Both the position numbers and the translations under genes were made by a program. This document shows, one piece after another, positions 21,301-29,115 of a DNA stretch of 32,911 nucleotides. The notes beneath the pieces were generated by a model. That model had not been told where the DNA came from. It searched no databases and saw nothing but the letters and a program-made list of their open reading frames with translations. Each line of letters opens with the position of its first letter. The stretch's first letter is position 1. Where the stretch lies: NCBI GenBank assembly GCA_963169075.1, contig CAUJGC010000032.1:1-32911 (forward strand), written 5' to 3'. This DNA is from Myxococcota bacterium. GTDB lineage: Bacteria > Myxococcota_A > Bradymonadia > Bradymonadales > GCA-2716585.

Positions 21301-22097
21301 GGCTGCACCTCCATCTCGTTCAGGTTCACCGGGGCGACAACCTCAGGCCTTCGTTCGCGCCGAACGCTCCAGCGTTGAGGGAGCTTGTCGGGGACGGGGC
21401 GTCCGCTGCGCTGGAGGAGCTCAGCACGTTGGAGGAGCTGTTGAGCGAAGGCATCGCGAGTGATGGAGAGAGCAGCGGCGTCGGTCTCGTCGAGCGGGGT
21501 GACGGCTTCGTCAGAGACGATACGCAGGGACCCTGTGGGTGTCTCGACGAGGCGCCCTTCGCGGTGGGTGCGGATCTCACCGTGCTCGTCGATGTCCTCC
21601 ACAGGGTAGCCAGAGGAGCTGAGGATAGCGGCGCCATGATCCCCCTCCACGACGCGGAAGACGCCTTGCCACCAGCCAACGAAGGGAGATGTGTAGAGAG
21701 GAGCGCGACGTAAAAAGAGCAGATAGCGGTGGTTTGGGGTCAGCATGGGCATCCCCACAAAGCCACCGGTGCGACCCTCGATGGTTGCGCCGGGCACCGT
21801 GATCGGCAAACAGCTCACCTCTGCGGGGTCGCCTACAAGGACAGCGAGATCACAAAGCAGAAAGGTTGTGGTTGGGAGATTATCCGCGTCTCCGGGATCC
21901 ACGGTCACCTCCCTCACCGTGCCCTCCACCACGAGCCCCGCGCGCGCCAGGAGGTCATCCGCGTTGAGGTGGAGCAGCGTGGTGGCCTCCACCGGGGGAC
22001 CGCTCAACACGCTCAGGGCGAAGCCCAGAAGCAGCGTCAAGATCAGAGGCTTCAGCTTTCTCGAATCAGGGGGGGGGGGGGGGGTAGTGTTCTGCAT
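21297..22097 (-). CDS. Exported protein with start-proximal poly-C tract, partner of the matrixin
   Basis: A 266-residue protein. From the ATG at 22095-22097 it begins MQNTTPPPPPDSRKLK, then a hydrophobic export signal (LILTLLLGFALSVLSG) ending near VEA. The mature part starts with TTLLHLNADDLLARAGLVVEGTV, and includes a strand-rich core with GGFVGMPMLTPNHRYLLFLRR and VVGWWQGVFRV-type segments (here FVGWWQGVFRVVEGD). Proteins of this kind are often encoded next to matrixin-like proteases in my experience of myxobacterial genomes, but no function is known. The five prolines are encoded by a 16-C run, so a one-base slip would abolish the protein before the signal peptide. The start is uncertain: the frame is open upstream to 22238. 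It overlaps the protease start by four bases. Confidence 0.75.
   Translation of the reverse strand: MQNTTPPPPPDSRKLKPLILTLLLGFALSVLSGPPVEATTLLHLNADDLLARAGLVVEGTVREVTVDPGDADNLPTTTFLLCDLAVLVGDPAEVSCLPITVPGATIEGRTGGFVGMPMLTPNHRYLLFLRRAPLYTSPFVGWWQGVFRVVEGDHGAAILSSSGYPVEDIDEHGEIRTHREGRLVETPTGSLRIVSDEAVTPLDETDAAALSITRDAFAQQLLQRAELLQRSGRPVPDKLPQRWSVRRERRPEVVAPVNLNEMEVQP
22069..22084 (-). repeat. 16-base homopolymer (C on coding strand)
   Basis: Sixteen consecutive G on the + strand, C on the coding strand, at codons 5-10 of the exported protein. Such tracts slip in replication and can switch genes on and off; sequencing errors are equally common in them. At 16 bases the frame is intact. Confidence 0.9.
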
Positions 22098-22324
22098 AGG
22101 TGATGTCCGTGCTTGAATCAATGAAGGAGGCCTTTCAAGCGACCACGAAATGAGAGCATGGATCACTCTGCCAGCAGAGTCAATGCTTGACGTGACAAAT
22201 CCCGAACTTTGTTTGAGTTGCACAGCGCAGAGCGACACCTCACGACGCGATGGAGTCGCCTCGTGAGGTGTGTGACCGCGTCTTCCTCGATGAGAGTCCC
22301 CGAGGCTATGATCGGCTCGTGGGG

Positions 22325-24994
22325 CTAGCTCTTCGGCTCCTCCAGCAGCGCGTCGAACGCGAAGAGCTCCAGCGCGTTGTCCAGCTCGTCCTCCGCCGCC
22401 TTCAGGCTCCCCGAGATCGGCTCCTCGGGCGCGGGCTCGGGCTCCAGGGGCGCGCCCTCGGGCCCTGCCGCGTCGTCCAGCTCCACCAGCGAGATGTCCA
22501 TCAGCTCCGCGCTGGAGCCTGCGTCCACCTCGTCGAAGAGCCCCGCGTCGGGCAGCTCGTCCAGGAGCAGCCCCTCGCCAAGCTCCTCAATCGCGTCGCC
22601 GTTCTCCTCGGGCGGCGGGATGTGCAGCGTCGAGATCGGCCCGATCTCGTCCAGCACCGCCGCCAGCTCCTCCTCGCCGCTCGGCTCCGCGGCCTCCGAC
22701 GACGCCTCGCCATCGCTCGACGCGCCCGAGCCGCTGTCGCTGGACGAGTCCGCGCTGTCGTCGCTCGACGCCTCCCCGTCCTCGCTCGACGCCTCGCCTT
22801 CCTCCTCGGCGGCGGCCTCGTCGGCAGCTTCTCCCTCAGCGGCGGCCTCGTCCTCGTCGTCGGCGGGCTCCGCAGGCTCTTCAGCGGCGGCCTCGGGCTC
22901 GGCGGCCTCGGGTTCGGCGGCCTCGTCGTCCTCGACGGCGGGCTCCTCAGCCGTTGACTCCGCGGCAGCGGCCTCTTCGGCAGCAGCCTCTTCGGCGGCG
23001 GCCTCCGAAGGCTCTTCGGCGGGGGGCTCCTCGGCCGAAGGCTCATCGGCGGGGGGCTCCTCGACCGAAGGGGCTTCGGCGTCGAGGGGGGGAGCCTCAG
23101 GCGAGGGCGCGTCGGCAGGATCGACCTCCCAGGCGCGCCAGGCGCCTGCGTGGGGGACGGGGGGGAGGGGGGGCAGCTCGGGGAAGGGGACCTGGGGGAT
23201 CTCCTCCAGCTCGGGGAGGGTGGGCAGCTCGACGTCGGCGCGGTGGCTCTGGATGGAGCCGGTGACCTGCTCGACCAGCCCGGCGACGCGCCCGATCACC
23301 TCGGAGGCCATGAAGAGGCGCTCCTCCAGCGTCTCGGCGTGCCCCCGGACGCTGCGGAGGTTGTCCAGCGCGACGCTGTGGGCGGCGGTCAGCGCCTCGA
23401 AGGCGCCCTGGAGGGCTTCGAGGCGCCCCTGGTAGGTCGTGGCCTGCTCGGTGAGGAGCGTGTCCAGGCGGGAGGCCTGGGACTCGACGCGGCGCGAGGC
23501 GCCGCGCACCTCCTCCACCTCGCCTTCCAGGCGCTCGATCCGGCGCTGGGCGTCCACGTTGGCCCGCTGGAGGGCCAGGATCGCCTCGTCCCCGGCGGAG
23601 GAGCGCTCGGCGGCGTCCTCCACCTCGCGCTGGAGGCGGCTCCGCTCGGCCTGCGTCGTCTCCAGCTCCAGGCGGAGGGCGTCGCGCTCGGTCCGCGCCT
23701 CTTCGGCGCGGCGCTCAAGCTCCGCGACCATCTCAGAGAGTCGTTGTTGTGTCTCAGCCATGGCCTCGCGCTCCTCCCTCCAGGCCTCGCGTCGCGAGGT
23801 CAGCTCGTCCTCCAGCGCCGCAGCGCGCGCCTCCAGCGCGTCCCAGCGCTCTTGCAGGAGGGCGAGCGCCTCGTGCGCCCGGCGCGCCTCGGCGCGCTCC
23901 TGCTCTCCCGTCTCCACCTTGACCGGCTCGCTCGGCGCCGCGTTGGCGCGTTGGAGCAACTCGTCGCGCTCCTGGCGCAGGCGCGCCAGCTCATCGTCCC
24001 GCTCCGCCAGCCGCGCCTCAAGCCGCTGGTTGAGCTGGGCTTGAACCTCCAGGCGCTGCCGCAGATCCTCGGCGCTGGCCTCGCTGGCCTTGAGGGTGCG
24101 GCGCAGCTCGCGGGCGCTCTCTTCCTGCTGCTCGATCTGCGCCATGAGGATGTTGACCTCAAGGCGCAGCGAGCCGCCCGCCGCAGGCGGCGGCGGGAGG
24201 GTGCGCTGGTTGGCGCCCCGCACGGCCTGCCCGCTGCTCGTCTCGGAGCCGCCCGAGGCCGCGTCACCGGGGCGCTGGAGCCCCGGCACCTCGGCGCGGG
24301 GGCGGCTCAGGACCGGGAGGTCCTGGGTGCGCTGGGCCGGCGCGGGCGCGGGGCGCGAGCCCACCGCCCCAGGGGCCGGGCGCGCGAAGACCGGGCGGGA
24401 CGGCGGCCGGGGAGGTGTCACCTCCAGCGCCGGCGCCTCGACGGCGGCGGGAGCGGCGGGGGGCGCCTCGGCGGGCACCTCCTCCAGCCCCTCGACCTCC
24501 ACCCCCCAGGGCTCACCCTCCTCGATGTTGTCGAGGAAGGCGTCCAGCGCCACCCCAAGCTCCCGCGAGAGCGCGGTGAATTGGCCTGTGGCGCGCTGGT
24601 CGTCCGCAGGCGGGGCCACATCGGGGAGGTAGGGCGCCACCAGCTGCACCAGCGCCGCCGGGTCCACCGGCTTGTGGAGGTAGTGCTCGGCCCGCGTGCG
24701 GAGCTGCTGGTGCTGCCGGAAGCTCTCCGCCGAGGCGGTGGACGAGATCAGCACCATCGGCAGATCGGCGGTCTGCTGGGTCCGCTTGAGCTTCTGGCAG
24801 ACGCTGTAGCCGCTCACCCCGGGCAGCTCCACCGCCAGGATGATGACGTTGGGGTAGAGTCGCACGGCCATCTGCGCGCCCAGGTGCCCGTCTCCAGCGG
24901 AGTGGACCTGGACCCCCGCAGCCTGGAAGGCCGCCCCGAGCGCCTCGACGCAGGCGGTGTCGGAGTCGATGATCAGGACGGAAGATTGCGGCAT
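22325..24994 (-). CDS. FrzS/AglZ-like pseudo-receiver coiled-coil protein
   Basis: An 889-residue protein. Residues about 5-120 form a receiver fold close to that of Myxococcus FrzS: SSVLIIDSDTACVEAL, IILAVELPGVSGY, and QHQQLRTRAEHYLHKPVD. The phospho-acceptor Asp is replaced by Ala54, as in FrzS, while Asp10, Asp12 and Lys108 remain, so it should signal without phosphorylation. A Pro-rich linker (about 130-270) precedes a long coiled coil (about 275-600, heptads of Glu/Arg/Leu). A highly acidic Glu/Ala/Ser-rich region (about 640-760) and a final acidic helical tail follow. In M. xanthus such proteins sit at cell poles and drive type IV pilus or gliding motility. The ATG at 24994 fits receiver N-termini; a GTG at 25015 adds seven residues. 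The gene is divergent from the monooxygenase gene. Confidence 0.85.
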   Translation of the reverse strand: MPQSSVLIIDSDTACVEALGAAFQAAGVQVHSAGDGHLGAQMAVRLYPNVIILAVELPGVSGYSVCQKLKRTQQTADLPMVLISSTASAESFRQHQQLRTRAEHYLHKPVDPAALVQLVAPYLPDVAPPADDQRATGQFTALSRELGVALDAFLDNIEEGEPWGVEVEGLEEVPAEAPPAAPAAVEAPALEVTPPRPPSRPVFARPAPGAVGSRPAPAPAQRTQDLPVLSRPRAEVPGLQRPGDAASGGSETSSGQAVRGANQRTLPPPPAAGGSLRLEVNILMAQIEQQEESARELRRTLKASEASAEDLRQRLEVQAQLNQRLEARLAERDDELARLRQERDELLQRANAAPSEPVKVETGEQERAEARRAHEALALLQERWDALEARAAALEDELTSRREAWREEREAMAETQQRLSEMVAELERRAEEARTERDALRLELETTQAERSRLQREVEDAAERSSAGDEAILALQRANVDAQRRIERLEGEVEEVRGASRRVESQASRLDTLLTEQATTYQGRLEALQGAFEALTAAHSVALDNLRSVRGHAETLEERLFMASEVIGRVAGLVEQVTGSIQSHRADVELPTLPELEEIPQVPFPELPPLPPVPHAGAWRAWEVDPADAPSPEAPPLDAEAPSVEEPPADEPSAEEPPAEEPSEAAAEEAAAEEAAAAESTAEEPAVEDDEAAEPEAAEPEAAAEEPAEPADDEDEAAAEGEAADEAAAEEEGEASSEDGEASSDDSADSSSDSGSGASSDGEASSEAAEPSGEEELAAVLDEIGPISTLHIPPPEENGDAIEELGEGLLLDELPDAGLFDEVDAGSSAELMDISLVELDDAAGPEGAPLEPEPAPEEPISGSLKAAEDELDNALELFAFDALLEEPKS

Positions 24995-25095
24995 GACGCT
25001 CCATCGCGCGGGCACCCAGGCTCCCTGAACACTCCCTCGCTATGGTTCCACGGGCGCCGTGGGCCGTCAAGTTCCCAGGGCTCCCCGCGCCCGGA

Positions 25096-25126
25096 TTGAC
25101 CCGGCGGCGCGCCTCTGTGCTAACCT
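25096..25126 (+). promoter_or_regulatory. Putative promoter of the monooxygenase gene
   Basis: TTGACC (25096-25101), 19 bases, TAACCT (25121-25126), 45 bases before the ATG at 25172. The -10 context GCTAACCTCC is the same as at 10262-10271. On the opposite strand TTGACG (complement of 25065-25070) may serve the FrzS-like gene, but no good -10 follows. Confidence 0.45.
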
Positions 25127-25171
25127 CCAGGCGGGCGCGTCGGCGCGCCCGGTCGCTGCCACGGAGCCGCC

Positions 25172-26623
25172 ATGACCGCTGCACACTTCGACGTCCTGAT
25201 CATCGGCGCGGGCCTCTCGGGGATCGCCGCAGGCGCCTACCTCAACACGCGCTGCCCCCAGAAGCGCTGGGCGATCCTGGAGGCCCGCGAGACGCTGGGC
25301 GGCACCTGGGATCTCTTCCGCTATCCGGGCGTCCGCTCCGACTCGGACATGTTCACCTTCGGCTTCTCCTTCAAGCCGTGGACCCGGGGGCGGACCTACG
25401 CGGAAGGCGGCGAGATCCTCACCTACCTCCGCGAGAGCGCGGAGGAGCGTGGCGTCTCCCCCCACATCCGCTACAGCCGCCGCGTCACCGCCGCCCGTTG
25501 GTCCAGCGCCGAGGGGCGCTGGACCGTCGAGGTCCACAACCCGCAGACCCAGGAGGCGGAGCGCTACACCTGCGCCTTCCTCTGGGGTTGCTCGGGCTAC
25601 TACCGCTATGACGCGGGCTACACGCCGGACTTCCCGGGCGCCGACCGCTTCGCGGGCCAGGTCATCCACCCGCAGCGCTGGCCCGAGGGGCTGGAGGTCG
25701 CGGGGAGGCGCGTCGTGGTCATCGGCAGCGGCGCCACCGCGGTCACGCTGGTCCCGGCGCTGGTGGAGCGCGGCGCCCGCGTCACCATGCTCCAGCGCAC
25801 GCCCACCTGGGTCATCTCGCAGCCCGGCGAGGATCGCGTGGCGCGCTGGCTCCGCGGGAGGCTGCCGGCGGGGGCGGTGCATGAGGTGGGGCGGTGGAAG
25901 AGCGTCCTGGGCGGCGTCTTCTTCTACTGGCTCGCCCAGCAGCACCCCCGCCAGGCCGAGCGCTTCCTCCTGGAGCAGCTCCGCGAGGCTCTGGGCGACA
26001 GCGCCGAGGTCGAGCGCCACTTCCACCCCGACTACAAGCCCTGGGATCAGCGCCTCTGCCTCGTGCCGGACGGCGATCTCTTCCAGGCCCTCCGCAGCGG
26101 GCGCGCCCAGGTCGTCACCGACCACATCCAGACCTTCACCGAGGGGGGGATCCAGCTGCGCTCCGGCCAGCACCTCGACGCCGACCTCATCGTCACCGCC
26201 ACGGGCCTCCAGCTCCTCTGGCTTGGGGGCGCGACGCTGGAGGTGGACGGTGTTCCGGTGGACCCGTCCCAGCGGATGCTCTACCGCGGCGCCATGCTGG
26301 ACGAGGTGCCCAACGCCGCCGTCACCATCGGCTACACCAACGCCTCCTGGACCCTCCGCGCGGAGCTGACCTGCGCGCTGGTGTGTCGCATCCTCAACCA
26401 CATGGACGCACAGGGGCACACCCAGTGCTGGCCCCGGCGGCGCAGCGAGCAGCCCACCGATCACCCCATCCTCGACCTGAAGTCAGGCTACGTCCAGCGC
26501 GCGCGGCACCTCCTGCCCAAGCAGGGCGGACGCGCGCCCTGGCGCGTCCATCAGAACTACCTCCGCGACCTCTGGGAGTCCCGCGCCGCGCAGGACGACG
26601 ACGGCACCCTGGAGCTGCGCTGA
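25172..26623 (+). CDS. Baeyer-Villiger-type flavin monooxygenase (EthA-like)
   Basis: A 483-residue FAD- and NADPH-dependent oxygenase. The FAD Rossmann loop GAGLSG is at 12-17. GGTWDLFRYPGVRSDSDMF (about 43-61) is typical of EthA-like Baeyer-Villiger enzymes. The diagnostic fingerprint F-x-G-x3-H-x3-W-P is complete (Phe160, Gly162, His166, Trp170, Pro171). The NADPH loop GSGATA is at 185-190. A late FAD motif ADLIVTATGLQL is present. Such enzymes insert oxygen next to a carbonyl in ketones; the natural substrate is unknown. GGAG lies about 6 bases before the ATG. The gene converges on the GFA gene with 25 bases between stops, which contain GGCGCC inverted repeats. Confidence 0.93.
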   Translation: MTAAHFDVLIIGAGLSGIAAGAYLNTRCPQKRWAILEARETLGGTWDLFRYPGVRSDSDMFTFGFSFKPWTRGRTYAEGGEILTYLRESAEERGVSPHIRYSRRVTAARWSSAEGRWTVEVHNPQTQEAERYTCAFLWGCSGYYRYDAGYTPDFPGADRFAGQVIHPQRWPEGLEVAGRRVVVIGSGATAVTLVPALVERGARVTMLQRTPTWVISQPGEDRVARWLRGRLPAGAVHEVGRWKSVLGGVFFYWLAQQHPRQAERFLLEQLREALGDSAEVERHFHPDYKPWDQRLCLVPDGDLFQALRSGRAQVVTDHIQTFTEGGIQLRSGQHLDADLIVTATGLQLLWLGGATLEVDGVPVDPSQRMLYRGAMLDEVPNAAVTIGYTNASWTLRAELTCALVCRILNHMDAQGHTQCWPRRRSEQPTDHPILDLKSGYVQRARHLLPKQGGRAPWRVHQNYLRDLWESRAAQDDDGTLELR

Positions 26624-26648
26624 GGGCGCCCCCCCGGCGCACGGCGCC

Positions 26649-27005
26649 TCAGCGGCTCCGACCGTCGTAGGTGTGCGCCACCGTCAGCCCGTGGACGTCC
26701 ACGCCCTCCAGGCAGCGCACGTTCACCATCGCGTGCTCCGCCCCGTCCGGACCCTTCCCCCACGCCAGCGGACGCACGCCGCACACCGAGCAGAACGCGT
26801 GGTGGATCGACGCCTTACCAAACTGGTAATCCGTCAGCTTCTCCTCCCCCTGGAGGTTCTCCACCTTCCCCCGCGGCACAAACGCCATGATCGCCCCGCT
26901 CCGGCCGCACATCGAGCAGTTGCACGTCGCCAGCCCCTCCAGCTCCAGCTCCACATCGTAGCTCACCGCGCCGCAATGGCACGACGCATGGTAGGTCGTC
27001 ATCAT
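26649..27005 (-). CDS. GFA family zinc protein (CENP-V/Gfa-like)
   Basis: A 118-residue single-domain protein of the glutathione-dependent formaldehyde-activating enzyme family. Zinc cysteines appear in the usual order: SCHCGAVSY (Cys9, Cys11), CNCSMCGRSG (about 28-33) and FCSVCGVRP (about 71-75), with a C-terminal VNVRCLEGVDV. The original Gfa condenses formaldehyde with glutathione, but most relatives have unknown substrates. Two ATGs are adjacent. GAGGAG is 3 bases from the first and 6 from the second, so the second (27000-27002) may be the true start. The glutathione synthetase gene elsewhere in the window gives only weak support for a glutathione link. Confidence 0.92.
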   Translation of the reverse strand: MMTTYHASCHCGAVSYDVELELEGLATCNCSMCGRSGAIMAFVPRGKVENLQGEEKLTDYQFGKASIHHAFCSVCGVRPLAWGKGPDGAEHAMVNVRCLEGVDVHGLTVAHTYDGRSR

Positions 27006-27129
27006 CCGCTCCTCGGGTCAATCGCCTCGCTCGCGCCCGGCAGCACCACGCCCCAGGCTGGAGGCACCCTATCACCACGCAAAAGAACATGCTTGAAAAA
27101 AAGAACACACCCACACCGCGCCCCAGCGA

Positions 27130-27152
27130 CCAGGGGCGCACCTCGCCCCTGG
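27130..27152 (-). terminator. Hairpin downstream of parE
   Basis: CCAGGGGCG (27130-27138) and CGCCCCTGG (27144-27152) form a perfect 9-bp stem with a 5-base loop, 12 bases after the parE stop on the minus strand. There is no U-run. It resembles the stem at 8378-8399 (CCAGGGG/CCCCTGG). The rest of 27006-27163 shows nothing else clear. Confidence 0.45.
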
Positions 27153-27163
27153 CCCGCCCCGCC

Positions 27164-29086
27164 TCAGATGTCCAACCCCTCCACCTCGCTGGCGTGGTGC
27201 ATGATGAAGTCGAAGCGCGCCGCCACGTCCTTGCCCATCAGATCCCCCACCAGGCGCTCCGTCTCCAGGGCCGCCTCCTCCGGGATCGCCACCTGGAGCA
27301 GGATGCGCCGGGTCGGGTCCAGCGTCGTCTCGAAGAGCGTCTTCGGCATCATCTCACCCAGCCCCTTGAAGCGCTGGATGTCCACCTTCGCGCCCTTCTT
27401 CTCCATCCGCGCCAGGAGCTGATCCCGCTGACGATCCGTCAGCGCCCACCGCGTCTCCTGCCCCACCGTCACCTTGTAGAGCGGCGGCTGCGCCAGGAAC
27501 ACATGACCCCGCCGGATCAGCTCCGGCAGGTAGCGGTAGAAGAAGGTCAGGAGCAGCGTCGCGATGTGGTGCCCGTCGCTGTCCGCGTCCATCAACAGAA
27601 TGATCTTGTGATACCTTAGATTTTCTATATTGAACGAGGTCCCCAGCCCGCACCCCAGCGCCGAGACGATGTCCTGCAGCTCCTTGTTCTGCATGACCTT
27701 GCTCGCCGTCGCCTGCTCCGCGTTCAGCACCTTGCCGCGCAGCGGCAGGATCGCCTGCGTCTCGCGGTGGCGACCCTGCTTGGCGGAGCCGCCGGCGGAG
27801 TCCCCCTCGACGATGAAGAGCTCGCTGTCCGCCGGATCGCTGGAGGCGCAGTCCGCCAGCTTCCCCGGCAGGTTCAGCCGCCGCGACACAGGGCGCTTGC
27901 GCTGGACCACCTGCGCCACCGCAGCCCGCGACGCCTTGCGCGCCTTGGCCGCCTGGATGATCCGCGCCACCACCTGCTGCCCGATGGTGTTGTGGTGCGT
28001 GTGCAGGAACTGCTCCAGCGCCACCTTCACCTGCGAAGACACCACCGAGCGCACCTCCGGGTTGTTCAGCCGACCCTTCGTCTGGCCCTGGAACTGCGGA
28101 TCGGACATGTAGAGGCTCAACACACCCACCAGCCCCTCCCGGATGTCCTCGCTGGTGATGCTCACCGACTTCGGCAGGAGATCGTGGGCGTCGATGTAGG
28201 AGCGCACCGCCTTGATCACGCCGTCGCGGAGGCCCCCCTCGTGCGTCCCGCCGTCGCGGGTCGGGATGCCGTTCACAAACGAGCGCAGCGACTCCTGCGT
28301 CCCCTCCGTCCACTGGAGCGCCAGCTCCATCCGCACCTCGGCGTCCACGTCCAGCGTGAAGGGCTGATCGTGGACCGCGTCCATGTCCTCCTCGTCGAGG
28401 ATGAACGCCAGAAAATCCACCACGCCGCCCGTGTGCTTGAACTCGTGGTAGGTCCCGCCGACGCGGTCCCGGAACACGATCCGCACGCCGCGCGTCAGGA
28501 ACGCCTTCACCTGGAGCCGCTCGCGGATCACCTCCGCGTCGAACACCGTCGTCTCCATGATCTGGCCGTCGGGCCGGAAGCGGATCGACGTCCCCGTCCC
28601 CTGCCCGTCTCCGATCCGCTCCACCGGCGCCTGCGGCGCACCGCGCACATAGCGCTGCTGCCACGTCGAGGCGTCGCGGCGGATCGTCGCCACAAACTCC
28701 TCGCTCAGCGCGTTCACCACGCTGGAGCCCACGCCGTGCAGGCCGCCCGCCGTCTTGTAGTTGTTCTGATCGAACTTGCCGCCCGCGTGCAGCGTCGTCA
28801 GGATCAGCTCCAGCGCCGAGCGACCCTCCTTCGGGTGGATGTCCACCGGGATCCCGCGCCCGTTGTCGGACACCTCCACCGTCGTCCCGTCCGCGTGCAA
28901 CATCACCTCGATCGTGGACGCGTGGCCGTTGATCGCCTCGTCCATCGCGTTATCCACGATCTCCCACAGGAGGTGGTGCAGCCCGTCCTTCCCCGTCCCC
29001 CCGATGTACATCCCAGGCCTGCGGCGCACCGCCTCCAGACCCTCCAGGACCGTGATGTCCTGCGCGGTGTAGCTCCCTGTCGTCAT
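27164..29086 (-). CDS. parE: DNA topoisomerase IV subunit B (or GyrB-type subunit)
   Basis: A 640-residue ATPase subunit of a type II topoisomerase, which drives DNA decatenation with ParC. The GHKL ATPase site shows Glu42 and Asn46 (WEIVDNAMDE), DNGRGIP (74-80), HAGGKFDQNNY and GGLHGVGSS (114-122). The TOPRIM domain has EGDSAGGSAKQGR (about 430) and DADSDGHHI. A C-terminal GLGEMMP segment contacts ParC. GyrB and ParE are hard to tell apart at this length; the partner lacks the GyrA box, which favours ParE. The ATG at 29084-29086 follows a long GGAGG-rich ribosome site within the 29-base gap after parC. A TTG extension to 29119 is unlikely. Confidence 0.85.
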   Translation of the reverse strand: MTTGSYTAQDITVLEGLEAVRRRPGMYIGGTGKDGLHHLLWEIVDNAMDEAINGHASTIEVMLHADGTTVEVSDNGRGIPVDIHPKEGRSALELILTTLHAGGKFDQNNYKTAGGLHGVGSSVVNALSEEFVATIRRDASTWQQRYVRGAPQAPVERIGDGQGTGTSIRFRPDGQIMETTVFDAEVIRERLQVKAFLTRGVRIVFRDRVGGTYHEFKHTGGVVDFLAFILDEEDMDAVHDQPFTLDVDAEVRMELALQWTEGTQESLRSFVNGIPTRDGGTHEGGLRDGVIKAVRSYIDAHDLLPKSVSITSEDIREGLVGVLSLYMSDPQFQGQTKGRLNNPEVRSVVSSQVKVALEQFLHTHHNTIGQQVVARIIQAAKARKASRAAVAQVVQRKRPVSRRLNLPGKLADCASSDPADSELFIVEGDSAGGSAKQGRHRETQAILPLRGKVLNAEQATASKVMQNKELQDIVSALGCGLGTSFNIENLRYHKIILLMDADSDGHHIATLLLTFFYRYLPELIRRGHVFLAQPPLYKVTVGQETRWALTDRQRDQLLARMEKKGAKVDIQRFKGLGEMMPKTLFETTLDPTRRILLQVAIPEEAALETERLVGDLMGKDVAARFDFIMHHASEVEGLDI

Positions 29087-29115
29087 CGCTCCTCCCTCCT
29101 CATGCTCCGCTCGCC

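Noticed and set aside
25449-26369. 306-codon plus-strand frame inside the monooxygenase gene
   Set aside because: Ser/Arg/Ala-rich shadow of the well-supported flavin monooxygenase frame.
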